Positions 1 through 8,138 of a stretch of 64,000 nucleotides of DNA are shown one piece after another; position 1 is the first letter of the stretch, and each line of letters opens with the position of its first letter. Position numbers and translations under genes: made by a program. Origin of the DNA: Nonomuraea roseoviolacea subsp. carminata (lineage in GTDB: Bacteria > Actinomycetota > Actinomycetes > Streptosporangiales > Streptosporangiaceae); contig NZ_JAMZEC010000001.1 in the NCBI RefSeq assembly GCF_024172185.1, forward strand, positions 3,534,001 to 3,598,000, written 5' to 3'. The notes beneath the pieces were generated by a model. That model was given only the letters and a program-made list of their open reading frames with translations. It made no database searches and was not told the DNA's origin.

Positions 1-362
1 AGGACGACGTAGTCGTCCTCGCCGCCGTGCGGGGCGTCCTCCTCGACGATGTTGGGCACGGTCTGCATGAGCTCGTCGAGCTCGGCCCCGAGCGCCTCGG
101 CCTCCGCCTCGGCGGCCTTGACCTCGGCCGCGAGCTCCTTGGCCCGGGCCAGCAGCGCGGCCTTCTCCTCGCCCTGCGCCTTGGAGACCGACTTGCCGAA
201 ACTCTTCTGCTCGGCGCGCAGCGACTCGAACTTGGTCAGCGCGGAGCGTCGGCGCTCGTCGAGGTCGAGCAGCGTGTCGACGACGGCGTCGTCCTCACCG
301 CGGGCACGCTGCGACGCCCGGAGCCGGTCGGGGTCCTCACGAAGGGTACGCAGGTCAATCAC
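1..362 (-). CDS. serS: Seryl-tRNA synthetase, N-terminal part (cut by window edge)
   Basis: Charges tRNA-Ser with serine in the cytoplasm. Reading the minus strand from a GTG at 362, the protein opens V-I-D-L-R-x-L-R-E-D-P, the usual SerRS start. About 110 residues of alternating charged and alanine-rich sequence follow; this is the long antiparallel coiled-coil arm that grips the tRNA-Ser variable arm. The arm ends with the conserved P-N-I-V/I motif near codon 100, which leads towards the catalytic domain. That domain lies outside the window, so only about 120 of some 420 codons are present. No stop or frameshift is seen. Identification rests on the N-terminal domain alone but is strong. Confidence 0.9.
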   Translation of the reverse strand, partial: MIDLRTLREDPDRLRASQRARGEDDAVVDTLLDLDERRRSALTKFESLRAEQKSFGKSVSKAQGEEKAALLARAKELAAEVKAAEAEAEALGAELDELMQTVPNIVEEDAPHGGEDDYVV

Positions 363-445
363 AAGGAAAAGGCTACCGGCGCGAAGCGTCTCCTCGCCCC
401 TCGATTAACCGCACCGTGTCCCGCGCCGTGTCGGCACCCGGCCCG

Positions 446-659
446 ACCCGCGCGCGTCCACGACCGGAACGGGTGTCGAACCTGCCCGCGCGAGTCCACG
501 ACCGGGGCGGACACTGGACCTGACCCGCGCGGACCGGGGCCGGGGCGTGGACGAGGGCGGCGCCCACGTGATCAGGGGGCGGCGCCGGACCTGACCGGCG
601 CGGATCCCGGCCGGCCACCAGCGGCGTCAGACCTGGCCGGCGCGGATCCTGGCCAGCCA
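446..659. repeat. Degenerate direct repeats between serS and pheA
   Basis: The 264-bp gap between serS and pheA holds no credible gene. It contains a 30-bp unit at 588-617 that matches 27 of 30 positions of 630-659, the extreme 3' coding end of pheA. A weaker third copy starts at 517. A separate pair near 446-467 and 485-503 shares C-C-C-G-C-G-C-G followed by GTCCACGACCGG. The repeats look like partial duplications of the pheA tail that have since drifted. Confidence 0.6.
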
Positions 660-1550
660 GTCGCCCGCCTCGGCGAACTCCTCGTCCGTCGTGCCGCGCT
701 TGACCCGGGGTTCGACCCCGTCGGCCCGCGGATAACTGCCGAGGAAGCGCACCTCGCCGCAGATGCGGTGCAGGCCCGCGATGGCCTCGCCGACCCGGGC
801 GTCGGCGACGTGGCCCTCGAAGTCGAAGTGGAAGAAGTAGCGGCCGATGCCGTCGCCGGTGGGCCGCGACTCGATGCGCGTCAGGTTGACGCCGCGCACC
901 GAGAACTCGGTCAGCATCTCCAGCAGCGCGCCGGGGTGGTCGTCGGCCAGGAAGACGACGAGCGTGGTGCGGTCGGCGCCGGTCGGCTCGGGCAGCGGAC
1001 GGCCGGGACGGGCCACCTTGACGAACCGCGTCACCGTGTCGGTGCGGTCGCCGACGTCGCCGGCCAGCTCCACCAGGCCGTAGTGCTCGCCCGCGATGCG
1101 CGCCGCGATCGCCGCGTCGTACGGGGAGCCGGGCAGCGACACCTCCTGGGCGGCGGCGGCCGTCGAAGGCGCCGCCACCACGACCGCGTCCGGCAGCTCG
1201 CGCGAGATGAACGCGCGGCACTGCGTGATCGCGGCGGGATGGGTGTAGACGCGCTTGATGTGCGGGATCTCCGTGCCGGGCCTGGCCAGCAGCGAGAAGC
1301 GCACCGGCAGCAGCAGCTCGGCGTCGATCAGCAGGGGCTCGCCCCAGGCGAACTCGTCGAGCGTCGTGGTGATCGCGCCCTCGACGGAGTTCTCCAGCGG
1401 CACCACGGCGCCGTCGGCCTCGCCGCCGCGGGCCGCGGCCAGCGCGGCGCTCACGGTCGCGCAGGGCAGGCGCTCGGCGACGGGGTCGAGGAGCCGCAGG
1501 GCTTCCTCGGTGAAGGTACCTTCGGGTCCGAGATAGGCGAGTCTGGGCAT
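627..1550 (-). CDS. pheA: Prephenate dehydratase
   Basis: Converts prephenate to phenylpyruvate in phenylalanine biosynthesis (cytoplasm). The 307-residue protein starts at the ATG at 1550 with M-P-R-L-A-Y-L-G-P-E-G-T-F, the family signature. The longer upstream reading frame is rejected because it would overlap the DUF4446 gene. The periplasmic-binding-like catalytic domain covers about residues 1-180 and includes the T-R-F motif (DRTDTVTRF). An ACT domain with the phenylalanine-binding ESRP motif (RIESRPT) fills about 195-280, so feedback inhibition by phenylalanine is expected. This is a monofunctional enzyme with no chorismate mutase domain, as is usual in actinobacteria. It follows the DUF4446 gene by two bases, so the two are probably co-transcribed. 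Confidence 0.95.
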   Translation of the reverse strand: MPRLAYLGPEGTFTEEALRLLDPVAERLPCATVSAALAAARGGEADGAVVPLENSVEGAITTTLDEFAWGEPLLIDAELLLPVRFSLLARPGTEIPHIKRVYTHPAAITQCRAFISRELPDAVVVAAPSTAAAAQEVSLPGSPYDAAIAARIAGEHYGLVELAGDVGDRTDTVTRFVKVARPGRPLPEPTGADRTTLVVFLADDHPGALLEMLTEFSVRGVNLTRIESRPTGDGIGRYFFHFDFEGHVADARVGEAIAGLHRICGEVRFLGSYPRADGVEPRVKRGTTDEEFAEAGDWLARIRAGQV

Positions 1551-1552
1551 GA

Positions 1553-1981
1553 CTACAGAGTATCCGCAGCTTGTCGGGCCGCGCGCGGCTTTGCCGTGAC
1601 CGATCCGAGCCCCAGCCGGGCGGCCCGCACCGCTTCCTCCTCTTCCGGCGACAGCGGCTGCTCCCCCTTGCCGCCCACCACGTTCCGCACGTACGTGCGG
1701 GTCTCGGAGCAGCCGTTGATCGAGGTCAGTACGATGCCGTCGCCCAGACCGTTGATCATCGCGATGGAGAACGACAGGCGGCCGGCCATCTCCTCCAGGG
1801 CGTCGTACCGGCACACGGCCACGTCGCGGATGGCCCTCAGGTCGCCGGCGGTGGCGGACGCCTGCCGGACGAGCATGCGCCGGCAGTCGTCGATCTCCTC
1901 GCGCGCCCGCCGGAGCGTCAGGTAGCCCATGACCACGCCGCCCGTCGCGGCGGCGGCGCACATCCCCACGGCAATCAGCAC
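1553..1981 (-). CDS. DUF4446 family membrane-anchored protein
   Basis: A 142-residue protein of the DUF4446 family, whose function is unknown. It begins with one hydrophobic segment (about residues 1-20), continues as a charged helix, and then has a compact domain with the family-typical R-Y-D-A-x-E-x-x-x-x-x-S-F-S stretch. This is followed by I-x-S-I-x-G/R and E-x-R-x-Y motifs. The last third is E/A-rich and ends near the pheA start. DUF4446 proteins are often found beside pheA and serS in actinobacteria, so the neighbourhood supports the call. The family assignment comes from the motif pattern, not a search. Confidence 0.8.
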   Translation of the reverse strand: MLIAVGMCAAAATGGVVMGYLTLRRAREEIDDCRRMLVRQASATAGDLRAIRDVAVCRYDALEEMAGRLSFSIAMINGLGDGIVLTSINGCSETRTYVRNVVGGKGEQPLSPEEEEAVRAARLGLGSVTAKPRAARQAADTL

Positions 1982-1982
1982 G

Positions 1983-3326
1983 CTACAGAGGGTAATGGGC
2001 GGGCAAGGCGCCTGGCGAGGGCTGGACGGCCCGCCGTTTCGGCAGCCAGGACGCCAGCAGCCAGACCAGCGCCAGCGCGCCGAGCCCGAACGCGTTCTGC
2101 ACGATCTTGCCCAGTACGGGACTGAGCACCGGGATCTCGGCCGCCTTCAGCGCCACACCCCACCACGGGATGGGCAGCACGTAGTACAGCCACACACCGG
2201 CGGCCACCCGCAGCCGTACCGGATCGCGGCCGTCGCCCACCAGCGCGCCCAGCACGACGACCACCCAGGCCAGGTGGTGGATCCACGCGACGGGCGACAG
2301 CAGCACCGCCATCAGCCCGACGAGCGCGACGGCGGCGACGTGATCGCCCGCGCGGTACGCGTCGCGGGCGGCGCGGAAGCCGTACCAGCCGACCACGGCC
2401 ACGAGCGCCACCCACAGCACCGCCGTGAGCGTGTCGTTCATGTAGAGGCGGATCAGCATGCCGCGGATGGACTGGTTGGTGGTGCCCGCGTTCGAGCCGA
2501 GCCGGTTGGGATCGAACAGCGCCGAGAACCAGAAGCCGGCCGCGTCCCTCGGGATCACCGCGAACGGCAGCAGCGTGAGCAGCGCCGTCACGAACGACGC
2601 CATGAACAGCGTCCGCCACTGCCGGGTGATCAGCAGGTAGACGAGGAAGACGCCGGGAGTGAGCTTGACGGCGGTGGCCAGCCCGATCAGGAACCCGCGC
2701 GGCCACCACGGCCGCCGCGCCACGCAGTCGGCCAGGCACAGGGCCACCAGCATGATGTCCACCTGTCCGAACCGGACCTGGTCGCGGATCGGCATCAGGT
2801 ACGTGCACGCCACCATCAGGAACGCGAACAGCCAGGGGGCGTGCCGGGTGCCGCCGGTCAGGACGCGCCGGAGCACTTCCGGAAAACCTGTGGAGCCGCG
2901 GGCGGTCACGTCACCACCGCCGGTTTGCTCGATGGGGACGCCCCGGGTGCTCCCGTAAGGCCGCGTGAGCACGTCCCGGAAGGCGAATCCCACGGTCACG
3001 GCCAGGGTGACGAAGATCCCGGCCGTCCACACCCACTGGGCCGTCCCCCACGACATCTCCGCCAGTGCCACGGCCAGCATCGCCGCTACCGGCGGATAGG
3101 TGAACGGGAGGAGCTGGGGTGCCGGGGTGAAGTACTTGTACACGTCGCCGCCGTCCAGGAGCACCTGGCCGCCGGTACGGTAAACATCGAGGTCGACGAG
3201 GCGCTGGTCGTCGGGGTTCGTCAGCCAGTGCAGCACGAGGGGGGCCACGGCCCACGCCACGACGACCGCCGCCACGGCCCACGCCCACCACTGCCGCCGG
3301 CGCACCGACGTCTCGCCACCTGTCAC
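1983..3326 (-). CDS. GT87-family membrane mannosyltransferase (PimE/DUF2029-like)
   Basis: A polytopic glycosyltransferase expected to use polyprenol-phosphate mannose on the outer face of the membrane, as PimE does in mannolipid synthesis. About ten hydrophobic helices are visible. An early acidic loop carries D-L-D-V-Y (after L-V-D), the usual GT-C catalytic aspartate region. Later motifs F-x-Y-P-P and A-T-A-V-K-L-T-P are characteristic of GT87. A GTG or ATG up to 3356 is also open, but that start would overlap the divergent gene. The GTG at 3326 lies 8 nt past a TAACGT (-10-like) box and would make a leaderless start; GTG 3305 is another option. Acceptor unknown. Confidence 0.8.
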   Translation of the reverse strand: MTGGETSVRRRQWWAWAVAAVVVAWAVAPLVLHWLTNPDDQRLVDLDVYRTGGQVLLDGGDVYKYFTPAPQLLPFTYPPVAAMLAVALAEMSWGTAQWVWTAGIFVTLAVTVGFAFRDVLTRPYGSTRGVPIEQTGGGDVTARGSTGFPEVLRRVLTGGTRHAPWLFAFLMVACTYLMPIRDQVRFGQVDIMLVALCLADCVARRPWWPRGFLIGLATAVKLTPGVFLVYLLITRQWRTLFMASFVTALLTLLPFAVIPRDAAGFWFSALFDPNRLGSNAGTTNQSIRGMLIRLYMNDTLTAVLWVALVAVVGWYGFRAARDAYRAGDHVAAVALVGLMAVLLSPVAWIHHLAWVVVVLGALVGDGRDPVRLRVAAGVWLYYVLPIPWWGVALKAAEIPVLSPVLGKIVQNAFGLGALALVWLLASWLPKRRAVQPSPGALPAHYPL

Positions 3327-3384
3327 GGTGTGGCACGTTACCGTGGCTGTTGCCATCGAGGGTCAGACACCGGGGGTCCCGTAC

Positions 3385-6144
3385 ATGCCGCATGCCACGT
3401 TCAGCGCGCGCTCACGTGCTCAGCGGCCCCTGTGGCTGTCCGCCGCCTCAAGAGTCACGGCGGTCGTCCTCGGCTCGACGGCTTTCCTGAGCCCGCTGAT
3501 CGCCCGGCCCGCCTCCGCGACCACGACGACCGCGCCCTCCGTCTCCACGAGCGCCGAGGGCATCGGCGCCACCTCCACGTACGCCACAACCAGCGAGGCC
3601 GAGCGGCGCGAGCCGACCGACCAGATGGCTGAACGGCGCAAGTCGACCGGCCGGGTGGCCCTCATCGGCGTGCCCGGCCTCGAATGGAGTGACCTGGACC
3701 CCTCCCGCACCCCCAACCTGTGGAAGCTCACCGGAGAGGCCGGGTCCGCGTCGCTGTCCACACGTGCCGTCCCGCCCCCCGACCGCGGCATCACCTGCCC
3801 CATGGCGGGCTGGTTGACCGTCTCGGCGGGTCAGCGCTCCGGTACGCCCGGCCGGGGCTGCCCCGCCGCGCCCAAGCCCCAGCGCAACGGCGAGGGGGCC
3901 GGCGTCCCCGGATGGGCGGCGCTGGCCGCGTACCAGTCGGAGACCGGGTACGACGCGCAGCTCGGCACGCTCGGTCAATTGGTGACCGACGGAGGGGGCC
4001 GGGTGGCGGCCATCGGCCCGGGCGCGGCCCTGGCCGCCGCCGACAAGGCCGGAAATATCACCGCATACGCCGAGTCAGCCGATGCCCTGCCGGACCTCTC
4101 CTCCTATCAACTGATCGTCCAGGACGTCTCCCCCCTGGCCGACGCCTGGCTCCGCCAGCCCCTCGACGAGTACGGCGTGCCGACCCCCATGCCCACCGCC
4201 ACCAGACGGGAGGCGGCCGCGCAGGCCGACCGCCAGATCGGGACCCTCCTGTCCCGGCTCCCGGCGGGCACGACGACTCTGGTGGCGGGCATCTCGGACG
4301 TCACCCCGAACGCCCACCTCCACGTGGCCCTCGCCACCGGCCCCACCGCCACCACCGACCCCACCACGGCCCTTCCCCCGGCCCAGAGCCAGAGCCCGTC
4401 AAGCACGACCGCCCAGACCCACAGCCCCGCCGGCACAGTCGATGAGAAGCACAGTGCCACCGGCGCGGCCGACCAGATCCACGGTCCCGCCGGCGCGGCC
4501 GACCAGGCCCATAGCCCCGCCAGCGCGGCCGGCCAGACCCATAGCCCCGCCGGTAGCCCCGCCGGCGTGGCCGTCAGGAGCCCCGGCTCGGCAGGCATCT
4601 ACCGGCACGGTCACCTCACCGCCACCTCCACGCGCCAGGACGCCCTGGTCACCATCACCGATCTGACGGCCACGGCGATCGGGGCGCTCGGGCTGGAGCC
4701 TCCGCGTCAGGTCGTCGGCCGGGCTTGGGAGAACGGTGGCCCGGCCCCGGCCACGACGGCCGAGACGGTGGCGGAGCTGGCGGACGCGGACCTGGCCAGC
4801 CAGGTACTGCGCGAAGTGCGCGGCCCGTTCTTCGCGGTCTTCGTCTCGGTGCAGCTCCTCTTCTACGCTTTCGCGGCCCTCGCCCTCCGCCGCCGCCGCA
4901 AGTCCCCCGGCAACCGAGCCCACTCCCCTGCGGACTCAGCTCCAGCCCCGACCCCCACCTCGAACTCGAACCCGAGCTCGGCTTCGACCCCGGCCACGAG
5001 TCTGCGCCTGAACCCGACGCCGCATCCGACCCCGACGGGACGGTCGGACTTCGCCGGTGACGTCGCCGGTGAGTCCCGGCTGCTGAGCGTCGTGCAGGTG
5101 GTGGCGGTGGTGAGTGGGGCCATCGCCGTGTCCACGTTCCTGGCGCAGCTCGTGCCCTGGTGGAGCCTGCCGATGCCGATGGCGGGCGTGATCGGCACCA
5201 TCCTGGGCATCGCCGTGCTGATCAGCGGGGTCGCGCTCGGCGGGCCGTGGCGGACGCACGTGCTCGGGCCGCTGACCGTGGTCGCGGCCGTCACCTCGGT
5301 GGCCCTGCTCGCGGACGTGATGACCGGCTCCACGCTGCAGGTGAACGCCGTCACCGGGTACGAGCCCGTCACCGGCGGCCGCTTCTACGGCTTCAGCAAC
5401 ATCGCCTTCGCCGTCTACGCGACCGGCACCATCCTCGGCCTCGCCGGGATCGCGCACTGGCTCCTGGGCAGGGGCGCGCCGCGGATCATGGCGCTGCTGG
5501 TCTGCGCCGCCTACGGGGGCCTGGCGGTGTTCGCGGACGGGTGGCCGGCGTGGGGAGCCGACTTCGGGGGCGTGCCCGCCTTCGTGATCGGATTGGCCGT
5601 CTTCCTGATCATGCTCGCCGGTCGCCGGGTGTCGATCGTGAAGCTGTTCCTGGTGGCGTTCGCGGGCGCCGTGCTGATCGGCGCCATCGCGTTCTTCGAC
5701 TGGCTACGGCCGGCGACGCAGCGCACCCACCTGGGCAACTTCGTCCAGCAGATCATCGACGGCCAGGCGTTGACCGTGGTCGGCCGCAAGTTCGGCGCCA
5801 TGATCGGGGTGACCGTCGGGAACTGGTCGCTGACGTTGCTGTCGGTGGTGGCGCTGGCCTTCCTCTTCCTGGTGCTGGACCGTCCGTCTCGCTGGGGCGC
5901 CTCGGCGCTCGGCCAGGCGTACGCGCTCGCGCCGCCCCTGCGGGCGGGGCTGTTCGGGGCGCTGACGTGCGCGTTCATCGGCTTCCTCATCAACGACTCG
6001 GGGATCGCCATTCCGGCCATGGCGCTCACGATGGCCGTCCCGCTGGCACTGGCCGCGTCCGTACGGGCCCTGCAGCTCTCCAGGCCCACCACACCAGAGC
6101 GGCCGTCAGAGCAAGCAGCACCCACGGAACGACCTGGGGCCTGA
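3385..6144 (+). CDS. Alkaline-phosphatase-superfamily-like polytopic membrane protein
   Basis: A protein of about 919 residues, divergent from the GT87 gene. After an N-terminal hydrophobic/signal segment it has an extracytoplasmic domain resembling the alkaline phosphatase superfamily fold (V-A-L-I-G-V-P-G-L-E-W-S-D-L, then Gly/Asp-rich strands and D-x-T-x-T near its end). A repetitive Ala/Thr/His/Pro linker follows, and then a C-terminal half with about ten membrane helices. I do not see a complete set of metal ligands, so enzymatic activity is uncertain. The ATG at 3385 is preferred over the GTG/ATG at 3328, which would overlap the GT87 gene. Its position between two mannosyltransferases suggests a role in export or modification of an envelope glycan. 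Its 3' end overlaps the convergent mptB-like gene by 119 bp. Confidence 0.75.
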   Translation: MPHATFSARSRAQRPLWLSAASRVTAVVLGSTAFLSPLIARPASATTTTAPSVSTSAEGIGATSTYATTSEAERREPTDQMAERRKSTGRVALIGVPGLEWSDLDPSRTPNLWKLTGEAGSASLSTRAVPPPDRGITCPMAGWLTVSAGQRSGTPGRGCPAAPKPQRNGEGAGVPGWAALAAYQSETGYDAQLGTLGQLVTDGGGRVAAIGPGAALAAADKAGNITAYAESADALPDLSSYQLIVQDVSPLADAWLRQPLDEYGVPTPMPTATRREAAAQADRQIGTLLSRLPAGTTTLVAGISDVTPNAHLHVALATGPTATTDPTTALPPAQSQSPSSTTAQTHSPAGTVDEKHSATGAADQIHGPAGAADQAHSPASAAGQTHSPAGSPAGVAVRSPGSAGIYRHGHLTATSTRQDALVTITDLTATAIGALGLEPPRQVVGRAWENGGPAPATTAETVAELADADLASQVLREVRGPFFAVFVSVQLLFYAFAALALRRRRKSPGNRAHSPADSAPAPTPTSNSNPSSASTPATSLRLNPTPHPTPTGRSDFAGDVAGESRLLSVVQVVAVVSGAIAVSTFLAQLVPWWSLPMPMAGVIGTILGIAVLISGVALGGPWRTHVLGPLTVVAAVTSVALLADVMTGSTLQVNAVTGYEPVTGGRFYGFSNIAFAVYATGTILGLAGIAHWLLGRGAPRIMALLVCAAYGGLAVFADGWPAWGADFGGVPAFVIGLAVFLIMLAGRRVSIVKLFLVAFAGAVLIGAIAFFDWLRPATQRTHLGNFVQQIIDGQALTVVGRKFGAMIGVTVGNWSLTLLSVVALAFLFLVLDRPSRWGASALGQAYALAPPLRAGLFGALTCAFIGFLINDSGIAIPAMALTMAVPLALAASVRALQLSRPTTPERPSEQAAPTERPGA
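4414..4563 (+). repeat. Five 30-bp in-frame repeats (10-residue units)
   Basis: Five consecutive 30-bp units encode decapeptides of the pattern Q-x-H-S-P-A-G-A-A-D (for example QTHSPAGTVD, QIHGPAGAAD, QAHSPASAAG). They form the flexible linker between the phosphatase-like domain and the membrane domain of the surrounding gene. The copies have diverged, mainly at wobble and Ala/Thr/Ser positions, so the array is under frame maintenance but not recent. Confidence 0.8.
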
Positions 6145-7711
6145 CCATGGCCCTGAGCCAGCCGAGGTCGTCAGGAAGGGCGATGACCCGGGCCGGGAGG
6201 TAGGCCAGGGACAGGACCAGCAGGTGCGCGACCAGGAAGCCGTCGAGCGCCGTGGCCACCACCAGGGCCAGCAGCGCGAACGCCATCCCGTCGTACCAGG
6301 GCAGGATGTACGGGGTCGCGAACACGTACGCGCCGACCAGCACGGCGGCCACCACCTCGGCCGGGGGGCCCGCGACCTGCCCGGCGGGTCCGGCGGCCGG
6401 TGACCCGACGGGGTCCAGCCGCCGCGACAGGCGGAACAGGGACCAGGCGACGAGGACCAGGACCAGCAACGAGCCGATCTGGATCTCGCCCCGGTAGGCG
6501 CTCCCCGGGCCCACCAGGGTCTGCAGCCAGCCCTGGACGAGCTTCCAGTAGGAGGCGTGGGAGATCGCCTTGCTGGTGCGGGTCACGGGGCTGATGGCGT
6601 CCGTGCCCACGACGGCGTATCCGGCGATCACCACGGCCAGCGCCGCGCCGGCCATCAGCGCGAGCCGCCCCGGCCGGCGTCGCAGCTCCCATGCGGGACC
6701 CAGCGCCACGAGCCCGGCGTTGACCTTGATCGCCACGCCCAGGCCGAGCAGCGCCCCGGATCCGAGCGGGCGGGCACGGGCGAGGAGCGCCGCGATCATG
6801 CAGGCCACGGCCAGCGTGTCCACGTGCATGCCGGCGACCAGTTGGTACAGCAGCAGCGGGTTGGCCGTCCACAGCAACGCCGCGCGGAGCCGTCTGCCGG
6901 GATCATGCCTGGTGGAGCGGTCGATCAGGAGACCCGTCGCGACGAACGCGGCGGAGTTCAGCACGGCCAGCACGAACATGGTCAGCCGGAGCGAGTCTCC
7001 GCCGACCCAGCTCGCCAGCGCCTGCGCGCCCGTCGCGACGGGGCCGTAGACGCTGGGCTCCTCGCGCCACGGCTCCTCCACCGCTCGGGCGATGGGGTCG
7101 CCGGGAAGGTCGACCGCGCCGTGGGTGTACGGGTTGACGCCCAGGACGACCATGCGGCCGTACGCGGCGTAGTTGAGGTGATCGCCGGAGCCGGAGGGCG
7201 GCAGGAACGCGAGCAGACCGGCGGCCACGCAACCGATGAGGACGAGGAGGCGGGCGGAGGCGGACACATGGCTGGAGTCGCCTGTGGACGGGTGAGGAGC
7301 GCTTGTGGCGGGGCGAGCAGGACTCGTGGCGGAATCACGTGCGCTTGTGGCGGGGTGCGCAGGACCCGTGGCGGGATCAGGTGCGCTTGTGGCGGGGTGT
7401 GGGGGGCTCGGCACGTGGGCGGGGGCGGCTGCGGGGCGGGGAGAGACGCGGCGGGTGGCGGTCAGGCCGATGAAGAGACCCAGGCCGCCGAGGACGACGG
7501 CGGCCGCGGCCATGGCGATCACCAGGTGGGGGTCGGGCCGGACGTCCAGTGAGAACGGCGGCAGCCAGGCCGGGCCGCCGAGGTCAGGGACCATGGCGGA
7601 CGGACCGAGGAGGCCGATGGCGATCGTCAGCAGGAGGGATGCGATGATCGCGATCATGGCCGGCCCCGGAAGCCGGAGGTTCGGCTTTCCGCTCTCGTTC
7701 TCCGAAGTCAC
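6026..7711 (-). CDS. mptB: Polyprenol-phosphate-mannose-dependent mannosyltransferase, MptA/MptB family
   Basis: A GT-C family membrane mannosyltransferase of about 561 residues with roughly 12-13 helices. It resembles the alpha-1,6-mannosyltransferases that extend lipomannan cores in actinobacteria. Visible landmarks are an early extracytoplasmic loop with Y-x-x-Y-G-R-M and G-x-N-P-Y-T, and the downstream N-P-L-L-L-Y-Q-L-V-A-G-x-H-V-D-T and A-I-K-V-N-A-G motifs. The GTG at 7711 gives a short polar N-terminus before the first helix; a GTG at 7741 is also open. A Pro/Ala/Thr linker made of 14-residue repeats lies between helices 2 and 3. The symbol is a family-level label; the substrate in this organism is not known. 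Confidence 0.8.
   Translation of the reverse strand: MTSENESGKPNLRLPGPAMIAIIASLLLTIAIGLLGPSAMVPDLGGPAWLPPFSLDVRPDPHLVIAMAAAAVVLGGLGLFIGLTATRRVSPRPAAAPAHVPSPPHPATSAPDPATGPAHPATSARDSATSPARPATSAPHPSTGDSSHVSASARLLVLIGCVAAGLLAFLPPSGSGDHLNYAAYGRMVVLGVNPYTHGAVDLPGDPIARAVEEPWREEPSVYGPVATGAQALASWVGGDSLRLTMFVLAVLNSAAFVATGLLIDRSTRHDPGRRLRAALLWTANPLLLYQLVAGMHVDTLAVACMIAALLARARPLGSGALLGLGVAIKVNAGLVALGPAWELRRRPGRLALMAGAALAVVIAGYAVVGTDAISPVTRTSKAISHASYWKLVQGWLQTLVGPGSAYRGEIQIGSLLVLVLVAWSLFRLSRRLDPVGSPAAGPAGQVAGPPAEVVAAVLVGAYVFATPYILPWYDGMAFALLALVVATALDGFLVAHLLVLSLAYLPARVIALPDDLGWLRAMVRPQVVPWVLLALTAALVWWAWRAAGPVRTRPVPAGRPS
7299..7397 (-). repeat. Three 42-bp in-frame repeats in the mptB-like gene
   Basis: The 15-mer GCGCTTGTGGCGGGG recurs at 7299, 7341 and 7383, exactly 42 bp apart. 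On the coding strand the units give 14-residue blocks of the pattern H/R-P-A-T-S-A-x-x-x-x-T. They form a soluble linker between transmembrane segments. Confidence 0.75.
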
Positions 7712-7762
7712 CCGCAAATTCCAGCACACCGGTCCGAGCACCCGGTCCGCCTATCCCCAGGC

Positions 7763-7771
7763 TGTGGATAA
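7763..7771 (-). other. Isolated consensus DnaA box in a 427-bp gene-free stretch
   Basis: TTATCCACA on the minus strand is a perfect match to the DnaA consensus. It lies upstream of the mptB-like gene in the gap 7712-8138. In DNA this GC-rich a chance match is unlikely but possible. I see no cluster of further boxes, no AT-rich unwinding element and no plausible gene in the gap, so this is not an origin. The rest of the gap shows nothing I can support. Confidence 0.45.
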
Positions 7772-8138
7772 CTTCGCGTTTCTGGTGGATGAAGCGGGGT
7801 GTGGAAGGCTCTCAAAGCTGTCTGAGGGCGTCCGGATCGGTTTCGGGCCCGACCGATGCTTCATTTCGGACGGGTTCAGGTCCCCCTGTGTGGGTGAGCC
7901 GTGTGCCTGTGCGCGTCCGGCTGTGGACCAATGAGGATGTCGGCCCATGACAGCGGCGCGGCGAGGGGACCGGCCGGTCGCTTGTTCACGGACTTTCCGG
8001 GCGGGGGTACGGCGGAGAGACCGGCCGAAGACGCCCTCCGGTCCCAGCGGAACAGCCCGACCGAAGGGGGAGTTTCGTGCGGGATTCGGCGGGGCGTGGA
8101 GGGGGTGCGGGGGATCGACCGGGTTTGCGCGCAGCGGG

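Noticed and set aside
27..1925. Long plus-strand frame over serS and pheA
   Set aside because: Arg/Gly/Asp-rich antisense frame typical of high-GC shadow ORFs; the minus-strand genes are clearly real.
7712..8138. Search for a gene or origin in this gap
   Set aside because: A single DnaA box, no AT-rich element, only short frames without ribosome sites.
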